Source: Prevotella sp. UBA7764 (lineage in GTDB: Bacteria; Bacteroidota; Bacteroidia; Bacteroidales; Bacteroidaceae). Taken from it: a stretch of 64,000 bases of DNA. The notes under the pieces are model-generated. The model was not told where the DNA came from. It worked only from the letters and a program-made list of their open reading frames with translations, and searched no databases. The position numbers were made by a program, and so were the translations under genes. Positions 36,198 to 46,155 of this stretch are shown here, piece by piece. Numbering within the stretch: position 1 is the first letter of the stretch; each line of letters starts with the position of its first letter. The stretch lies in NCBI GenBank assembly GCA_002481295.1, contig DLDU01000037.1:63097-127096 (forward strand). The letters run 5' to 3'.

Positions 36198-38633
36198 ATG
36201 AAAGTATTAAAATTCGGCGGAACATCGGTAGGTTCCGTGAAAAGTATTCTTAGTCTGAAGCGCATCGTAGAAAACGAAGCCCGCCGGCAACCCATTGTCG
36301 TTGTCGTCAGCGCTCTTGGGGGCATCACCGATCAACTTATTGCCACATCACGACTCGCCGTCAGCGGCAAGGATGAGTGGCGCACAAGCTTCGAGCAGAT
36401 GGTGGACCGTCATCATAAGATGATCGACACTATCATCACCGATCCCAATGACAGAGAAACACTTTTCAACACTGTCGATGCACTCTTCGAGCAACTCCAT
36501 TCCATCTACTTCGGTGTGTTCCTCATCCGTGATCTGAGCAAGAAAACACAAGATGCCATCGTCAGCTACGGTGAAAGACTCAGTTCCAACATCGTCGCTA
36601 CACTCGTCAGAGGCTCTAAATGGATGGACTCCCGATCGTTTATCAAGACCTATGACATTGCCGGGAAAAACACGCTCGACAGCGCACTGACCAACCAGCT
36701 CGTCGTGGAAGCTTTCAAGGACATGCCACGGGTGACTCTTGTCCCCGGCTTCATCTCCACCGACCGCGACACAGGTGAAATCACCAACCTCGGACGAGGC
36801 GGCTCGGACTACACCGCAGCCATCATCGCCGCAGCCCTCGATGCTGAGGTGCTCGAGATTTGGACTGATGTCGACGGCTTCATGACGGCTGATCCGCGAG
36901 TCATCAAGTCGGCCTACACCATCGACCAGCTCTCCTATGTCGAGGCCATGGAGCTTTGTAACTTCGGTGCAAAGGTCATCTATCCGCCAACCATTTACCC
37001 TGTCTGTGTGAAGAATATTCCCATCAGGGTCAAAAATACTTTCAACCCATCAGCCCCTGGAACTATTATCAAGGATAAGATTGCCAACGACGCTAAGCCC
37101 ATCAAGGGCATTTCCAGCATCAACGGCACTTCGCTCATCACCGTCTCAGGTCTGTCTATGGTCGGTGTCATCGGTGTCAACCGACGCATCTTCACGGCAT
37201 TGGCCGACAACGGCATTAGCGTGTTCCTCGTTTCACAGGCCTCCTCCGAAAACTCCACGTCTATCGGTGTCCGCAACGAGGATGCAGAGGAAGCTGTGGA
37301 GGTGCTTAACCATGAGTTTGCATCAGAAATCGCCAACGGTGCCATGTTCCCCATGCATCTCGAAAGCAACTTGGCAACCATCGCCATCGTCGGTGAAAAC
37401 ATGAAACATACACCGGGCATCGCCGGAAAACTCTTTGGCACGCTCGGACGCAGCGGCATCTCGGTCATCGCTTGCGCACAAGGTGGCTCCGAGACCAACA
37501 TTTCTTTTGTCGTGGACTCTCGCTCTCTGCGTAAGTCACTCAACGTCCTACACGACTCCTTCTTCCTCTCTGAATACAAGGTTCTCAATCTCTTTGTATG
37601 TGGCGTGGGTACCGTAGGAGGTAAACTGCTCGAGCAGATCCGCAACCAATACGATGAACTCAAGGAACATTCACGACTGAAACTCAACGTCGTTGGCATC
37701 GCCAGCTCTAAAAACGCCATCTTCGACCGCGACGGCATCGATCTGAACAACTATCGCGAGCAACTCCACAACTCTGAGCCCAGCACACCACAGTCGCTCT
37801 GTGAGAATATTCTGAAGATGAACATCTTCAACTCAGTGTTTGTAGACTGCACGGCATCGGCCGACATTGCCGCACTCTATCCTGCGCTGCTCAACCACAA
37901 TATCAATGTGGTGGCCGCAAATAAGATTGCTGCCAGTTCGTCCTACGATAACTATCGACTGCTTAAGGACACAGCACTGCTCCGTGGCGTGAAGTTTCTC
38001 TTCGAAACCAACGTAGGAGCCGGTCTGCCGATTATCGGCACCATCAACGACTTGCGCAACTCTGGTGACCGTATTCTGCGCATAGAAGCTGTGCTTAGCG
38101 GAACCCTCAACTTCATCTTCAACGAGATTGCGGCCGACGTGCCCTTTTCCGAGACTGTCAGACGCGCCAAAGAGCAGGGCTATTCAGAACCCGACCCACG
38201 CATCGACCTCAGCGGCACTGACGTTATCCGCAAGCTCGTCATTCTCACACGCGAGGCCGGATACCGCATTGAGCAAGACGACGTGGAGAAGCATCTCTTT
38301 GTACCCGACGAGTATTTCCAGGGATCAGTGGAGGACTTCTGGAAAAAACTGCCAAAGCTCGACGCTGATTTTGAACAGAAACGCGAGCAACTCGAAAAAG
38401 AGGACAAACGGTGGCGCTTCGTGGCTACAATGGATCAGGGCAAGGCCAGCGTAGCATTGAAGGCTGTCGGCAAGGATCATCCATTCTACAGCCTCGAAGG
38501 CAGCAACAATATTGTGCTGCTCACAACCGAGCGCTACAAAGAGTATCCTATGCTCATTCAGGGCTATGGTGCAGGTGCCAGCGTGACAGCCGCCGGTGTC
38601 TTTGCCAACATTATGAGTATCGCCAACATTTAA
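36198..38633 (+). CDS. thrA: Bifunctional aspartokinase/homoserine dehydrogenase
   Basis: Catalyses the first and third steps from aspartate to threonine. Residues 1-290 are the aspartokinase domain (MKVLKFGGTSVGSVKSI, GRGGSDYTAAIIAAAL and the following EIWTDVDGFMTADPR), 300-460 two ACT regulatory domains (ISVFLVSQASSENSTSIGVR is the inhibitor loop), and 465-811 the homoserine dehydrogenase (VCGVGTVGGKLLEQI NAD(P)-binding loop, FETNVGAGLPIIGTINDL). The 811-residue fusion is the ThrA/MetL type. It heads the operon thrA - mutase-like - thrC, so threonine feedback through the ACT domains is expected. Start at the ATG at 36198; an upstream ATG lacks the family N-terminus. Confidence 0.95.
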   Translation: MKVLKFGGTSVGSVKSILSLKRIVENEARRQPIVVVVSALGGITDQLIATSRLAVSGKDEWRTSFEQMVDRHHKMIDTIITDPNDRETLFNTVDALFEQLHSIYFGVFLIRDLSKKTQDAIVSYGERLSSNIVATLVRGSKWMDSRSFIKTYDIAGKNTLDSALTNQLVVEAFKDMPRVTLVPGFISTDRDTGEITNLGRGGSDYTAAIIAAALDAEVLEIWTDVDGFMTADPRVIKSAYTIDQLSYVEAMELCNFGAKVIYPPTIYPVCVKNIPIRVKNTFNPSAPGTIIKDKIANDAKPIKGISSINGTSLITVSGLSMVGVIGVNRRIFTALADNGISVFLVSQASSENSTSIGVRNEDAEEAVEVLNHEFASEIANGAMFPMHLESNLATIAIVGENMKHTPGIAGKLFGTLGRSGISVIACAQGGSETNISFVVDSRSLRKSLNVLHDSFFLSEYKVLNLFVCGVGTVGGKLLEQIRNQYDELKEHSRLKLNVVGIASSKNAIFDRDGIDLNNYREQLHNSEPSTPQSLCENILKMNIFNSVFVDCTASADIAALYPALLNHNINVVAANKIAASSSYDNYRLLKDTALLRGVKFLFETNVGAGLPIIGTINDLRNSGDRILRIEAVLSGTLNFIFNEIAADVPFSETVRRAKEQGYSEPDPRIDLSGTDVIRKLVILTREAGYRIEQDDVEKHLFVPDEYFQGSVEDFWKKLPKLDADFEQKREQLEKEDKRWRFVATMDQGKASVALKAVGKDHPFYSLEGSNNIVLLTTERYKEYPMLIQGYGAGASVTAAGVFANIMSIANI

Positions 38634-38661
38634 AACAAAAGATTGTTAATTCGGAATAACC

Positions 38662-39894
38662 ATGAAACACATTATTATCCTGGGCGACGGTATGGCTGAC
38701 CACGCCGTCGCGCGATTGGGGGGCAAGACCCTGCTGCAATATGCTGACACTCCGTATATGAACAGGCTGGCATGCGAAGGGCGCACCGGTAGACTGATGA
38801 CCATCCCCGACGGCTTTCTGCCGGGCTCTGAGGTCGCCAATACTGCTATCCTCGGCTATGACCTCAACAAGGTCTATGAGGGCCGAGGACCACTTGAAGC
38901 TGCCAGCATTGGCTACGACATGCAGCCCGACGACCTTGCCTTACGATGCAACATCATAGAGCTCGAGAATGGACGCATCAAAAACCACCACGGCGGACAT
39001 CTCAAGACTGAGGAGGGCGACGTGCTCATCAAATATCTCAATGATAAACTCGGCAATGACCGCATACGTTTCATCACCGGTATACAATATCGTCATCTGC
39101 TTATCATCAAAGGCGGCAACAAGCACATCGTCTGCGCTCCACCGCACGATCACCCCAACGAGGAGTGGCGTCCATTGCTCGTCAAGCCTGAGGAGGGTTG
39201 GACCGATCGACACGATGGCGACCGAATGACGGCGCAAGAAACCGCTGATCTGATCAATGACCTTATTCTCCACTCTCAGCAGTTGCTCATGGAGCATCCC
39301 TTCAACCAGGGCAGAGCAGAGAAAGCCAACAGCATCTGGCCGTGGAGCGGTGGATACCGCCCTTCGATGAAGACACTACAAGAACTCTTCCCACAGATCC
39401 ACTCCGGTTCCTGCATCTCTGCTGTCGACCTCATCCGAGGCATCGGACACTATGCCGGACTCGACGTGGTGAAAGTGCCGGGAGCCACCGGACTCTCCGA
39501 TACGAACTATGAAGGTAAGGCTCAGGCTGCTATCGACGCGCTGCGTCATCAGGACTTCGTTTTTCTACATCTCGAAGCCAGTGATGAGGCTGGGCATGAT
39601 GGTGATCTGGAACTGAAATTGCGCACCATCGACTATCTCGACCGACGCATCGTGAAACCCATCTTCGAAGAGGTGAGCACATGGAATGAACCCGTGTGCA
39701 TTGCGGTGCTCCCCGACCATCCAACGCCCGTTGAGATCCGTACTCACGTCAAGGAGCCAGTACCTTTCCTCATTTGGTATCGTGGTATTGAGCCCGACAA
39801 CGTACAAACCTACGATGAGGTGTCGTGTGTGGAAGGTGCCTACGGCATGCTCCACCTCAACGAGTTCATGGAAACATTTATGAGTATCGAATAA
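38662..39894 (+). CDS. Cofactor-independent phosphoglycerate-mutase-like protein, probable homoserine kinase
   Basis: The 410-residue protein belongs to the archaeal-type 2,3-BPG-independent phosphoglycerate mutase family (metalloenzyme domain). Metal site: ILGDGMADH at the N-terminus and DEAGHDGDLELKLR with PDHPTPVEIRTH near the C-terminus; the mutase Ser lies in LPGSEVANTAILGY. In Bacteroidetes this subgroup sits between thrA and thrC and is annotated as a proposed homoserine kinase, filling the missing ThrB step. Here gaps are 28 bases to thrA and 32 to thrC, and no GHMP-type thrB is in view. The kinase role is inferred from operon position and from established annotation of this subgroup; it is not shown by a catalytic motif I can confirm. 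Confidence 0.85.
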   Translation: MKHIIILGDGMADHAVARLGGKTLLQYADTPYMNRLACEGRTGRLMTIPDGFLPGSEVANTAILGYDLNKVYEGRGPLEAASIGYDMQPDDLALRCNIIELENGRIKNHHGGHLKTEEGDVLIKYLNDKLGNDRIRFITGIQYRHLLIIKGGNKHIVCAPPHDHPNEEWRPLLVKPEEGWTDRHDGDRMTAQETADLINDLILHSQQLLMEHPFNQGRAEKANSIWPWSGGYRPSMKTLQELFPQIHSGSCISAVDLIRGIGHYAGLDVVKVPGATGLSDTNYEGKAQAAIDALRHQDFVFLHLEASDEAGHDGDLELKLRTIDYLDRRIVKPIFEEVSTWNEPVCIAVLPDHPTPVEIRTHVKEPVPFLIWYRGIEPDNVQTYDEVSCVEGAYGMLHLNEFMETFMSIE

Positions 39895-39926
39895 AATATA
39901 GATAAACATTTGAAATCAATCAAATT

Positions 39927-41255
39927 ATGAAATACTATTCAACCAATCATAAAGCTCCCATGGCCACACTCCGTGAGGCTGTGGAGCACGGACTGGCTCC
40001 CGACCGCGGACTGTATATGCCCGAGACCATCAAGCACTTGCCCGAGTCATTTTTTGAGAACATCGACAAGCTCTCGTTTCAAGAGATTGCCTTGGAGGTA
40101 GCCCGCTGCTTCTTTGGTGACGACGTAGACGAAGACTCGCTGCGACAGATTGTCTTCGACACCTTGGCCTTCGATACTCCAGTGCATCAGGTCAAAGACG
40201 ACATCTACAGCCTTGAGCTCTTCCACGGCCCCACTTTGGCTTTTAAGGATGTGGGTGCCCGCTTCATGGCCCGTCTGTTGCAATATTTTATCAAGAAAGA
40301 CGAGAAGGCTACAGGCGTTCATCATGAGGTCAACGTGCTCGTGGCTACCTCTGGCGACACAGGATCGGCAGTGGCCAACGGCTTCCTCGGCATCGACGGC
40401 ATCCACGTCTATGTTCTCTATCCCAAGGGAAAAGTCAGCAAAATACAAGAGAGCCAGTTCACTACCCTCGGGCGCAACATCACTGCACTGGAGGTCGACG
40501 GTGTCTTCGACGATTGTCAGGCACTGGTAAAGAATGCGTTCATGGACAAGGAACTCAACGATCACATGAAGCTGACTTCTGCCAACTCCATCAACGTGGC
40601 ACGCTTTCTGCCCCAAGCTTTCTATTACTTCAATGCCTATGCACAGCTCAAGCGCATGGGACTTGTTGGACCAGGACGTAAGGATATGGTTGTCTGCGTT
40701 CCAAGTGGTAACTTCGGCAACATCACCGCAGGACTTTTCGGTGCCCGCATGGGACTGCCCGTGAAGCACTTCATCGCCGCCAACAACGCCAACGACATCT
40801 TCTATAACTATCTGCAGACGGGTGTCTACTCACCGCAGCCGAGCAAGCAGACGCTTGCCAATGCAATGGACGTCGGTGATCCAAGCAACTTTGCACGAAT
40901 TCTCGATCTCTACAACAACGACTGGAAAGCTATCCGCAATGACATTTCGGGTGCTACCTATAGCGACGACGCCATTCGCAAAACTATGAAACAGTGCTAC
41001 GACGAAACTGGTTATGTTCTTGATCCTCACGGTGCCTGTGGCTATCAAGCGCTTTCCGAGCAGTTGCAGCCCGGACAGGTTGGTATCTTCCTCGAGACTG
41101 CTCACCCTGCTAAATTCAAGGAGAAGGTTGACGCAATCGACAATGCCGACATTGCCATTCCTGAGCGACTCCAGGCTTTCATGCGCGGAAAGAAACAGAG
41201 TGTGGAGATGCCTAACAATTTCGAAGCATTTAAGAAATATCTTATGCAGATTTGA
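39927..41255 (+). CDS. thrC: Threonine synthase
   Basis: PLP enzyme that converts O-phospho-homoserine to threonine. The 442-residue protein has the PLP Lys in GPTLAFKDVGARFMARLL, the phosphate loop VATSGDTGSAVANGFLG, and the family run LTSANSINVARFLPQA and VPSGNFGNITAGLFGARMG. The N-terminus MKYYSTNHKAPMATLREAVE is the Y-S-T-N type of class II threonine synthases. Last gene of the operon. Confidence 0.95.
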   Translation: MKYYSTNHKAPMATLREAVEHGLAPDRGLYMPETIKHLPESFFENIDKLSFQEIALEVARCFFGDDVDEDSLRQIVFDTLAFDTPVHQVKDDIYSLELFHGPTLAFKDVGARFMARLLQYFIKKDEKATGVHHEVNVLVATSGDTGSAVANGFLGIDGIHVYVLYPKGKVSKIQESQFTTLGRNITALEVDGVFDDCQALVKNAFMDKELNDHMKLTSANSINVARFLPQAFYYFNAYAQLKRMGLVGPGRKDMVVCVPSGNFGNITAGLFGARMGLPVKHFIAANNANDIFYNYLQTGVYSPQPSKQTLANAMDVGDPSNFARILDLYNNDWKAIRNDISGATYSDDAIRKTMKQCYDETGYVLDPHGACGYQALSEQLQPGQVGIFLETAHPAKFKEKVDAIDNADIAIPERLQAFMRGKKQSVEMPNNFEAFKKYLMQI

Positions 41256-41336
41256 ATCAGCAGATCTGAATGTTCAAGTCTGAGTCATACAGGCATGAAT
41301 ATGACTGACCTCATCATTTAATAAACAGCTTTTATT

Positions 41337-41861
41337 ATGTTAAGTCAAAAAATGCAAGACGCGCTCAATGCGCAAATCAATGCTGAGTTCTGGTCAGCTT
41401 ATCTCTATCTGTCTATGTCAGCTTTTGCTAACGCACAGGGCTACCCCGGCATGGCACACTGGTTCGAGGTGCAGTATCAGGAGGAGCTGGACCATGTGAA
41501 GATCTTCTTCGACTACATCCTGCAGCGTGATGGCCGCGTGATGCTCGACCCTATCCAGGGCGTACCCACAGAATGGACAAGTCCTCTCGACCTCTTCCAA
41601 AACACCCTCAAGCATGAGCAGACGGTGACAGGACTCATCAACAAACTCTACTCCACCTCACTTGAGGACAACGACTTCGCTACACAGAGCATGCTCAAAT
41701 GGTTCATCGACGAGCAGGTCGAGGAAGAGGAAAATGCCAAGAACATCATCGATAGCTTGAAGATGATCGGTGACAACGGCTACGGCATTTATACGCTCGA
41801 CAAAGATCTTTCCACACGTGTCTACACCCAGGCTGCTCCGCTTGCTGCCAAGAATGCATAA
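41337..41861 (+). CDS. Ferritin (non-haem, FtnA-type)
   Basis: Iron-storage protein assembling as a 24-mer shell. The 174 residues contain the four-helix bundle with the ferroxidase ligands: Glu in INAEFWSAYLYLSMS, the E/ExxH in FEVQYQEELDHVKIFFDY, and E in DEQVEEEENAKNIID. The protein resembles bacterial FtnA rather than bacterioferritin, as no Met haem site is evident. A promoter-like TTGC sequence is not obvious and iron-responsive sites are not recognisable. Confidence 0.93.
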   Translation: MLSQKMQDALNAQINAEFWSAYLYLSMSAFANAQGYPGMAHWFEVQYQEELDHVKIFFDYILQRDGRVMLDPIQGVPTEWTSPLDLFQNTLKHEQTVTGLINKLYSTSLEDNDFATQSMLKWFIDEQVEEEENAKNIIDSLKMIGDNGYGIYTLDKDLSTRVYTQAAPLAAKNA

Positions 41862-41974
41862 GCAACTCCGAAGGGGGGGGGGATGTCTACTCCCCGACGA
41901 TAATCAAATACAATGATTGAAGAATAAGAAGAGATAGAAATCCGAAGATTCTTCGATGCGATTTAACTTATCAC

Positions 41975-42006
41975 GAAGAAGCGGGGCCAAAGAGGCTCCG
42001 CTTCTT
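41975..42006 (+). terminator. Terminator after the ferritin gene
   Basis: A stem of about 13 bases (arms AAGAAGCGG and CCGCTTCTT, extended inward by GGCC-rich pairs around AAAG) ends 16 bases before the MATE ATG. The T-run is short (CTTT). It separates the ferritin and MATE transcripts. Confidence 0.65.
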
Positions 42007-42022
42007 TAATATACTCGTTCTC

Positions 42023-43363
42023 ATGTCCATAACGCTGTCCACACTCGACCGCCGAATCCTGCAACTGGCTTTGCCCTCGGTCATCAACAACATCACTATC
42101 CCACTCCTTGGTCTCTGTGACCTTGCCATCGTTGGGCACATTGGCTCTGGTATTTATCTTGCAGCAATGTCAGTAGCCACAACTTTTTTCAATGTCACCT
42201 ATTGGCTCTTCGGCTTTCTGCGCATGGGATCGAGTGGCCTTACAGCACAAGCACATGGTGCTGGCGACCGCAAAGCAATTTACGCATCGTTGCTTAGGGC
42301 TCTCGGTGTGGCCTTCAGCGTGGCGACCCTCATCCTGCTGCTGCAATATCCGCTTTGGAAGTTGGCACTATGGCTTATTTCTCCTTCTGCTGGTGTGGGA
42401 GCCATCGCCAATGTCTATTTCCACATCGTCATTTGGGGTGCGCCCCCTACCCTGGCATTGATGTGTCTCAATGGCTGGTTCATAGGCATGCAAGACACGC
42501 GCACGCCGATGTATGTGGCAATCTTTCAGAATGTTGTCAACGTCAGCGTATCATTGTCCTTAGCCATTGGACTTGACATGAAAATGCAGGGAGTGGCCTT
42601 TGGAACGCTTGTTGCCCAATGGACAGGACTCTTCGCCTCAGTCTATATGCTCCGCCGCCATGTGGTTCGCTTGGGTAGCATACATATCTCATGGATGGAA
42701 CTTTTGCAGCGCACCGAATTGGCTCATTTCTTTTCGCTCAACCGCGACATCTTCCTTAGAACAGTCTGCCTCGTTGCTGTCAACTTTGGCTTCACAGCCT
42801 TCGGCGCCCGTCAAGGCGACACAGTGCTGGCAGCCAACACTTTGCTGATGACCTTCTTCACGCTGTTCAGCTATGTCATGGACGGCTTTGCCTTTGCCGG
42901 GGAAGCACTCTCGGGACATGCTTTGGGCGCCAATGACCGTCAGGGACTGAACGCCGTCACCCGACGGCTGATCCAATGGGGCACGGGACTATCCTTCACC
43001 GCCACTCTGCTCTATGTGCTCGGTGGTAAACTGTTGGTAGGCTTACTGAGCAGCGACCCTACGGTGGTATCTGTGGCTGACCACTTCCTGCCCTGGGCTT
43101 GCATGATACCACTTGCGGGCACTTTGGCATTTGTTTTGGATGGAATCTGCATTGGACTTACACTAACACGTCCGATGCTCTTGGCCAGTTTTGTCGCCTC
43201 TCTGCTGTTTTTTGTCGTGGCATGGGTATCATTTTCCCTCACCCTTCCCGCTCGGGCTTGGACCAATCATCTGTTGTGGCTGGCCTTCATCCTCTATCTG
43301 TTGATACGAGGCGTTGTTCTCTACAGAACTCATAAAGTAATGCATTATCAATTTCAGAAATAA
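42023..43363 (+). CDS. MATE-family multidrug/toxin exporter
   Basis: Inner-membrane exporter using a Na+ or H+ gradient. The 446 residues form about 12 hydrophobic helices in two similar halves. The N-terminal ILQLALPSVINNITIPLLGL with GHIGSGIYLAAMSVATTFFN and the FLRMGSSGLTAQAHGAGDR motif are diagnostic; the second half carries MDGFAFAGEALSGHALGAND. Related proteins of this DinF-like branch export drugs or cationic compounds. Regulation is not apparent. Confidence 0.92.
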   Translation: MSITLSTLDRRILQLALPSVINNITIPLLGLCDLAIVGHIGSGIYLAAMSVATTFFNVTYWLFGFLRMGSSGLTAQAHGAGDRKAIYASLLRALGVAFSVATLILLLQYPLWKLALWLISPSAGVGAIANVYFHIVIWGAPPTLALMCLNGWFIGMQDTRTPMYVAIFQNVVNVSVSLSLAIGLDMKMQGVAFGTLVAQWTGLFASVYMLRRHVVRLGSIHISWMELLQRTELAHFFSLNRDIFLRTVCLVAVNFGFTAFGARQGDTVLAANTLLMTFFTLFSYVMDGFAFAGEALSGHALGANDRQGLNAVTRRLIQWGTGLSFTATLLYVLGGKLLVGLLSSDPTVVSVADHFLPWACMIPLAGTLAFVLDGICIGLTLTRPMLLASFVASLLFFVVAWVSFSLTLPARAWTNHLLWLAFILYLLIRGVVLYRTHKVMHYQFQK

Positions 43364-43412
43364 CGTCTATGTATCTATGCAAACATCACAAAACCAAATT
43401 ATCATATACGAC

Positions 43413-43446
43413 GAAAGCCGCTGAAATTCAGCGGCTTTCTTTCTGT
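43413..43446 (+). terminator. MATE gene terminator
   Basis: GAAAGCCGCTGAA and TTCAGCGGCTTTC pair perfectly over 13 bases with a 1-base centre, followed by TTTCTGTTT. Confidence 0.85.
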
Positions 43447-43448
43447 TT

Positions 43449-43762
43449 ATATATACTTTCGTGTGGTTTGCATAACCTTACCCGAAGTTGTCTGATATAG
43501 TGCCATAGGTGTCACCGATATGGCTCCCCGCGTCTATCACCCTTAAGTCTTGCGCAAGGTATTTTTGCCACGTGCCGTTTGCTGAAACGCATCGTAGCAA
43601 AAGATCATTTTTTGCTTAGCACTCACGTATGAGATAAAAATCCCATCTATTGTCATCCTTCTGTTCCCCATTAGGCATTCTTATCCCCAACTGTTTGGAG
43701 CGCATAGAAATTGCTTATCCAGCATCCCCCTATGTAGAGGGGGGGGGCGGGGGATGCTGTTG
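43449..43762. other. Non-coding spacer with a G-rich hairpin
   Basis: No gene is visible in these 314 bases. At 43720-43759, CAGCATCCCCC and GGGGGATGCTG form a perfect 11-base stem directly after the stop of the convergent GH3 gene; the loop contains nine G in a row. It probably ends the GH3 transcript or protects its 3' end, although no T-run follows. Confidence 0.6.
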
Positions 43763-46114
43763 TTACTTTCTTAGCAGACTAAGCTTGACCTGCGGCTTGA
43801 GGGCCTCGGAAACCTTCTCGGTGTAGGCTCCCAACTTAACGGTGGCCTTGCCGAGGATACGCTCCACGTTGTCGCCCACCATGAAGGTGTAGTCACCGGC
43901 CTCGCCCTTCCACTGGCTGCCAGCCTCGTCGAAACTCGTCAGCAGACGACGCGGCACGCTCATCGTCAGCGTCTGACTCTCACCGGGCTTGAGCATACGC
44001 GTCTTGGCAAAGGTCTTGAGCTCCTTCACCGGCATCTCCTCACCACCCTTGGGGGCTGCGACATATACTTGGGCCACCTGCTTGCCGGCACGCGAACCGG
44101 TGTTCTTCACGGTCACTTTCACCGTGACACCCTGCTTGTCGGCTTTGGCTGAGAATCCCGACATAGAGAAGGTGGTATAGCTCAGGCCATAGCCGAAGGG
44201 ATAGGCCACGGGCTTGCCGAAGGAGTCGAAATAGCGGTAGCCGACATAGATGTCCTCGTCGTGGTCGGTGTAGTTGACACCCTTGACACGATGGTCATAG
44301 AGCGCGTCGGTCAGACCGTAGTAGTCGGGCTGGCTGGGGAAGTTGGCCGTTGAGGGCACATCGGTGGCAGCTATCGGCCAGGTCATCGTCAGATGACCGG
44401 AGGGATTAGCCTTGCCCGTGAGCACGTCGGCGACAGCGTTGCCACCTTCCTCACCCGGCTGCCAGGCCACGAGGATGCCGTCGACAAGACTGCGCCAGGA
44501 CGCCGTCTCCATCACCGATCCGGAGTTGATGACGACAATGACGGGCTTGCCCTGCTGATGGAAGACGCTGCTCACGCGGCTGATCATCTGCTTCTCCTGC
44601 CCGGTGAGGTTGAACTCGCCCTCGATGTTGCGGTCCATGCCCTCACCGGCCTGACGGCCAATGGTGATGATGGCAGCATCGGCCTCCGGAGCCTCATGCT
44701 CCACACAGCGCTGGGTGATGTCGATCTCGTCGAGCTTGGGCTGACCCTGGTCGAGGAACCACATCCACGGATTCTTGTCGGCCTTGAGCTTGGATTTGGC
44801 ATAAGCCACATATTTAGTATAGATGTCGGTGAGCTGTGGTGTGGTGGAGACACCGGCGTTTTTCAGTCCGTCGACCATATCCACGACGTAGGGCACATTG
44901 ACGCAGCCCGAGCCGAGACCGCCGCTCATGAAGTCGTAGCTGTTGACACCGAAGAGCGCCACCCGCTTGATGCCCTCCATGGGCAACACGGCTTTTCCAT
45001 TAATGTCACCGTTCTTGAGCAGCACCATGCCCTCGGTGCTCGTCTGCCGGGTCACCTGAGCATGCGCCTTGAGATCGGGTTTGTTGCTGAAAGCGTATTT
45101 GCGGAAGCGTGGCGTCTTGACGATATATTCCAGCATACGGCGCACGTTGCGGTCCACATCCTTGATGTCGAGCTTGCCCTCCTTGACAGCCTTGACGATG
45201 TCCTCGGCTTGAGCAGGATACCCCGGCATGAGCAGATCGTTGCCTGCATGCACTTCCTCGGCAACGGGCAGGTCAGCGCGCTTGCCGATCCAGTCGGTCA
45301 TGACGATGCCGTTGAAGCCCCAGTCATCGCGGAGCACCTTGGTGAGCAGGTCGTGGTTGCCCTGGGCATAGACGCCGTTGATCTTGTTGTAGGACGACAT
45401 GATCGTCCACGGCTTTGCCTCGCGCACGGCCATCTCAAAGCCACGGAGATAGAGCTCGCGCAGGGCCCGTTGTGAGACACGCTCGTCGACACGCGTGCGG
45501 TCACTCTCCTGCGAGTTGACGGCGAAGTGCTTCATCGACACACCGACGCCCTGACTCTGTATGCCACGAACCATGGCGGTGCCGATCATTCCCGTGACTA
45601 TGGGGTCCTCGCTGTAGTATTCGAAGTTGCGGCCACAGAGCGGATTGCGGTGGAGGTTCATGCCCGGACCGAGGATGACGTCGCAGCCATACTCCAGGGT
45701 TTCGTTGCCCTCACAGCGCCCCACCTGCTCCACGAGGTCGGTATTCCACGTACAAGCCAGACAGGTGCCCACGGGGAAGCCGGTAGCAAAGAAAGTCTGT
45801 GTGGTGCCCTGACGGTGAGCATCGATGTGCACGCCCGCAGGACCGTCGCAGACCACTGTGGCGGGTATGCCCAGCCGCGGGATGGCCACGGTGATACCGG
45901 CTGCTCCGGCTACTAATTTCTTTTGATGGCCGAGCATGGAGCCCGAACCGACAAAACCGTCGTTGCCACCACCGACAAGCATCTGTGCCTTCTCTTCCAG
46001 GGTCATCGCCTGGAGTACCTGGTCGATGTTGTGAGCATTGAGTTGCGGGGCCTGAGCCGATGCCGCACCCGCCATGCAAAGCGACAACACCATTGTAGAT
46101 AGTTTTTTATTCAT
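43763..46114 (-). CDS. Secreted GH3 beta-glucosidase-type enzyme
   Basis: Exo-acting beta-glycosidase of family GH3. The 783 residues start with a signal peptide (MNKKLSTMVLSLCMAGAASA). The (beta/alpha)8 domain contains the GH3 run GTTQTFFATGFPVGT and the nucleophile Asp in IVMTDWIGKRADLPV; the second domain has the KNG run VLLKNGDI and the acid-base region. The C-terminal fibronectin-III-like domain (about 660-783) is present (SYTTFSMSGFSAKADKQGVT; VKNTGSRAGKQVAQVYVAAP). It follows a GH5 gene on the same strand 41 bases away, so the two probably act on one beta-linked plant glycan. Confidence 0.92.
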   Translation of the reverse strand: MNKKLSTMVLSLCMAGAASAQAPQLNAHNIDQVLQAMTLEEKAQMLVGGGNDGFVGSGSMLGHQKKLVAGAAGITVAIPRLGIPATVVCDGPAGVHIDAHRQGTTQTFFATGFPVGTCLACTWNTDLVEQVGRCEGNETLEYGCDVILGPGMNLHRNPLCGRNFEYYSEDPIVTGMIGTAMVRGIQSQGVGVSMKHFAVNSQESDRTRVDERVSQRALRELYLRGFEMAVREAKPWTIMSSYNKINGVYAQGNHDLLTKVLRDDWGFNGIVMTDWIGKRADLPVAEEVHAGNDLLMPGYPAQAEDIVKAVKEGKLDIKDVDRNVRRMLEYIVKTPRFRKYAFSNKPDLKAHAQVTRQTSTEGMVLLKNGDINGKAVLPMEGIKRVALFGVNSYDFMSGGLGSGCVNVPYVVDMVDGLKNAGVSTTPQLTDIYTKYVAYAKSKLKADKNPWMWFLDQGQPKLDEIDITQRCVEHEAPEADAAIITIGRQAGEGMDRNIEGEFNLTGQEKQMISRVSSVFHQQGKPVIVVINSGSVMETASWRSLVDGILVAWQPGEEGGNAVADVLTGKANPSGHLTMTWPIAATDVPSTANFPSQPDYYGLTDALYDHRVKGVNYTDHDEDIYVGYRYFDSFGKPVAYPFGYGLSYTTFSMSGFSAKADKQGVTVKVTVKNTGSRAGKQVAQVYVAAPKGGEEMPVKELKTFAKTRMLKPGESQTLTMSVPRRLLTSFDEAGSQWKGEAGDYTFMVGDNVERILGKATVKLGAYTEKVSEALKPQVKLSLLRK

Positions 46115-46155
46115 AATGTATTAATAATGATGTATAATAATATAATGTGTGTTGA

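Noticed and set aside
41873..41882. Run of ten G after the ferritin gene as a regulatory or phase-variable tract
   Set aside because: It lies 3' of ferritin and far from any start codon it could switch. It may also be a sequencing artefact in length.
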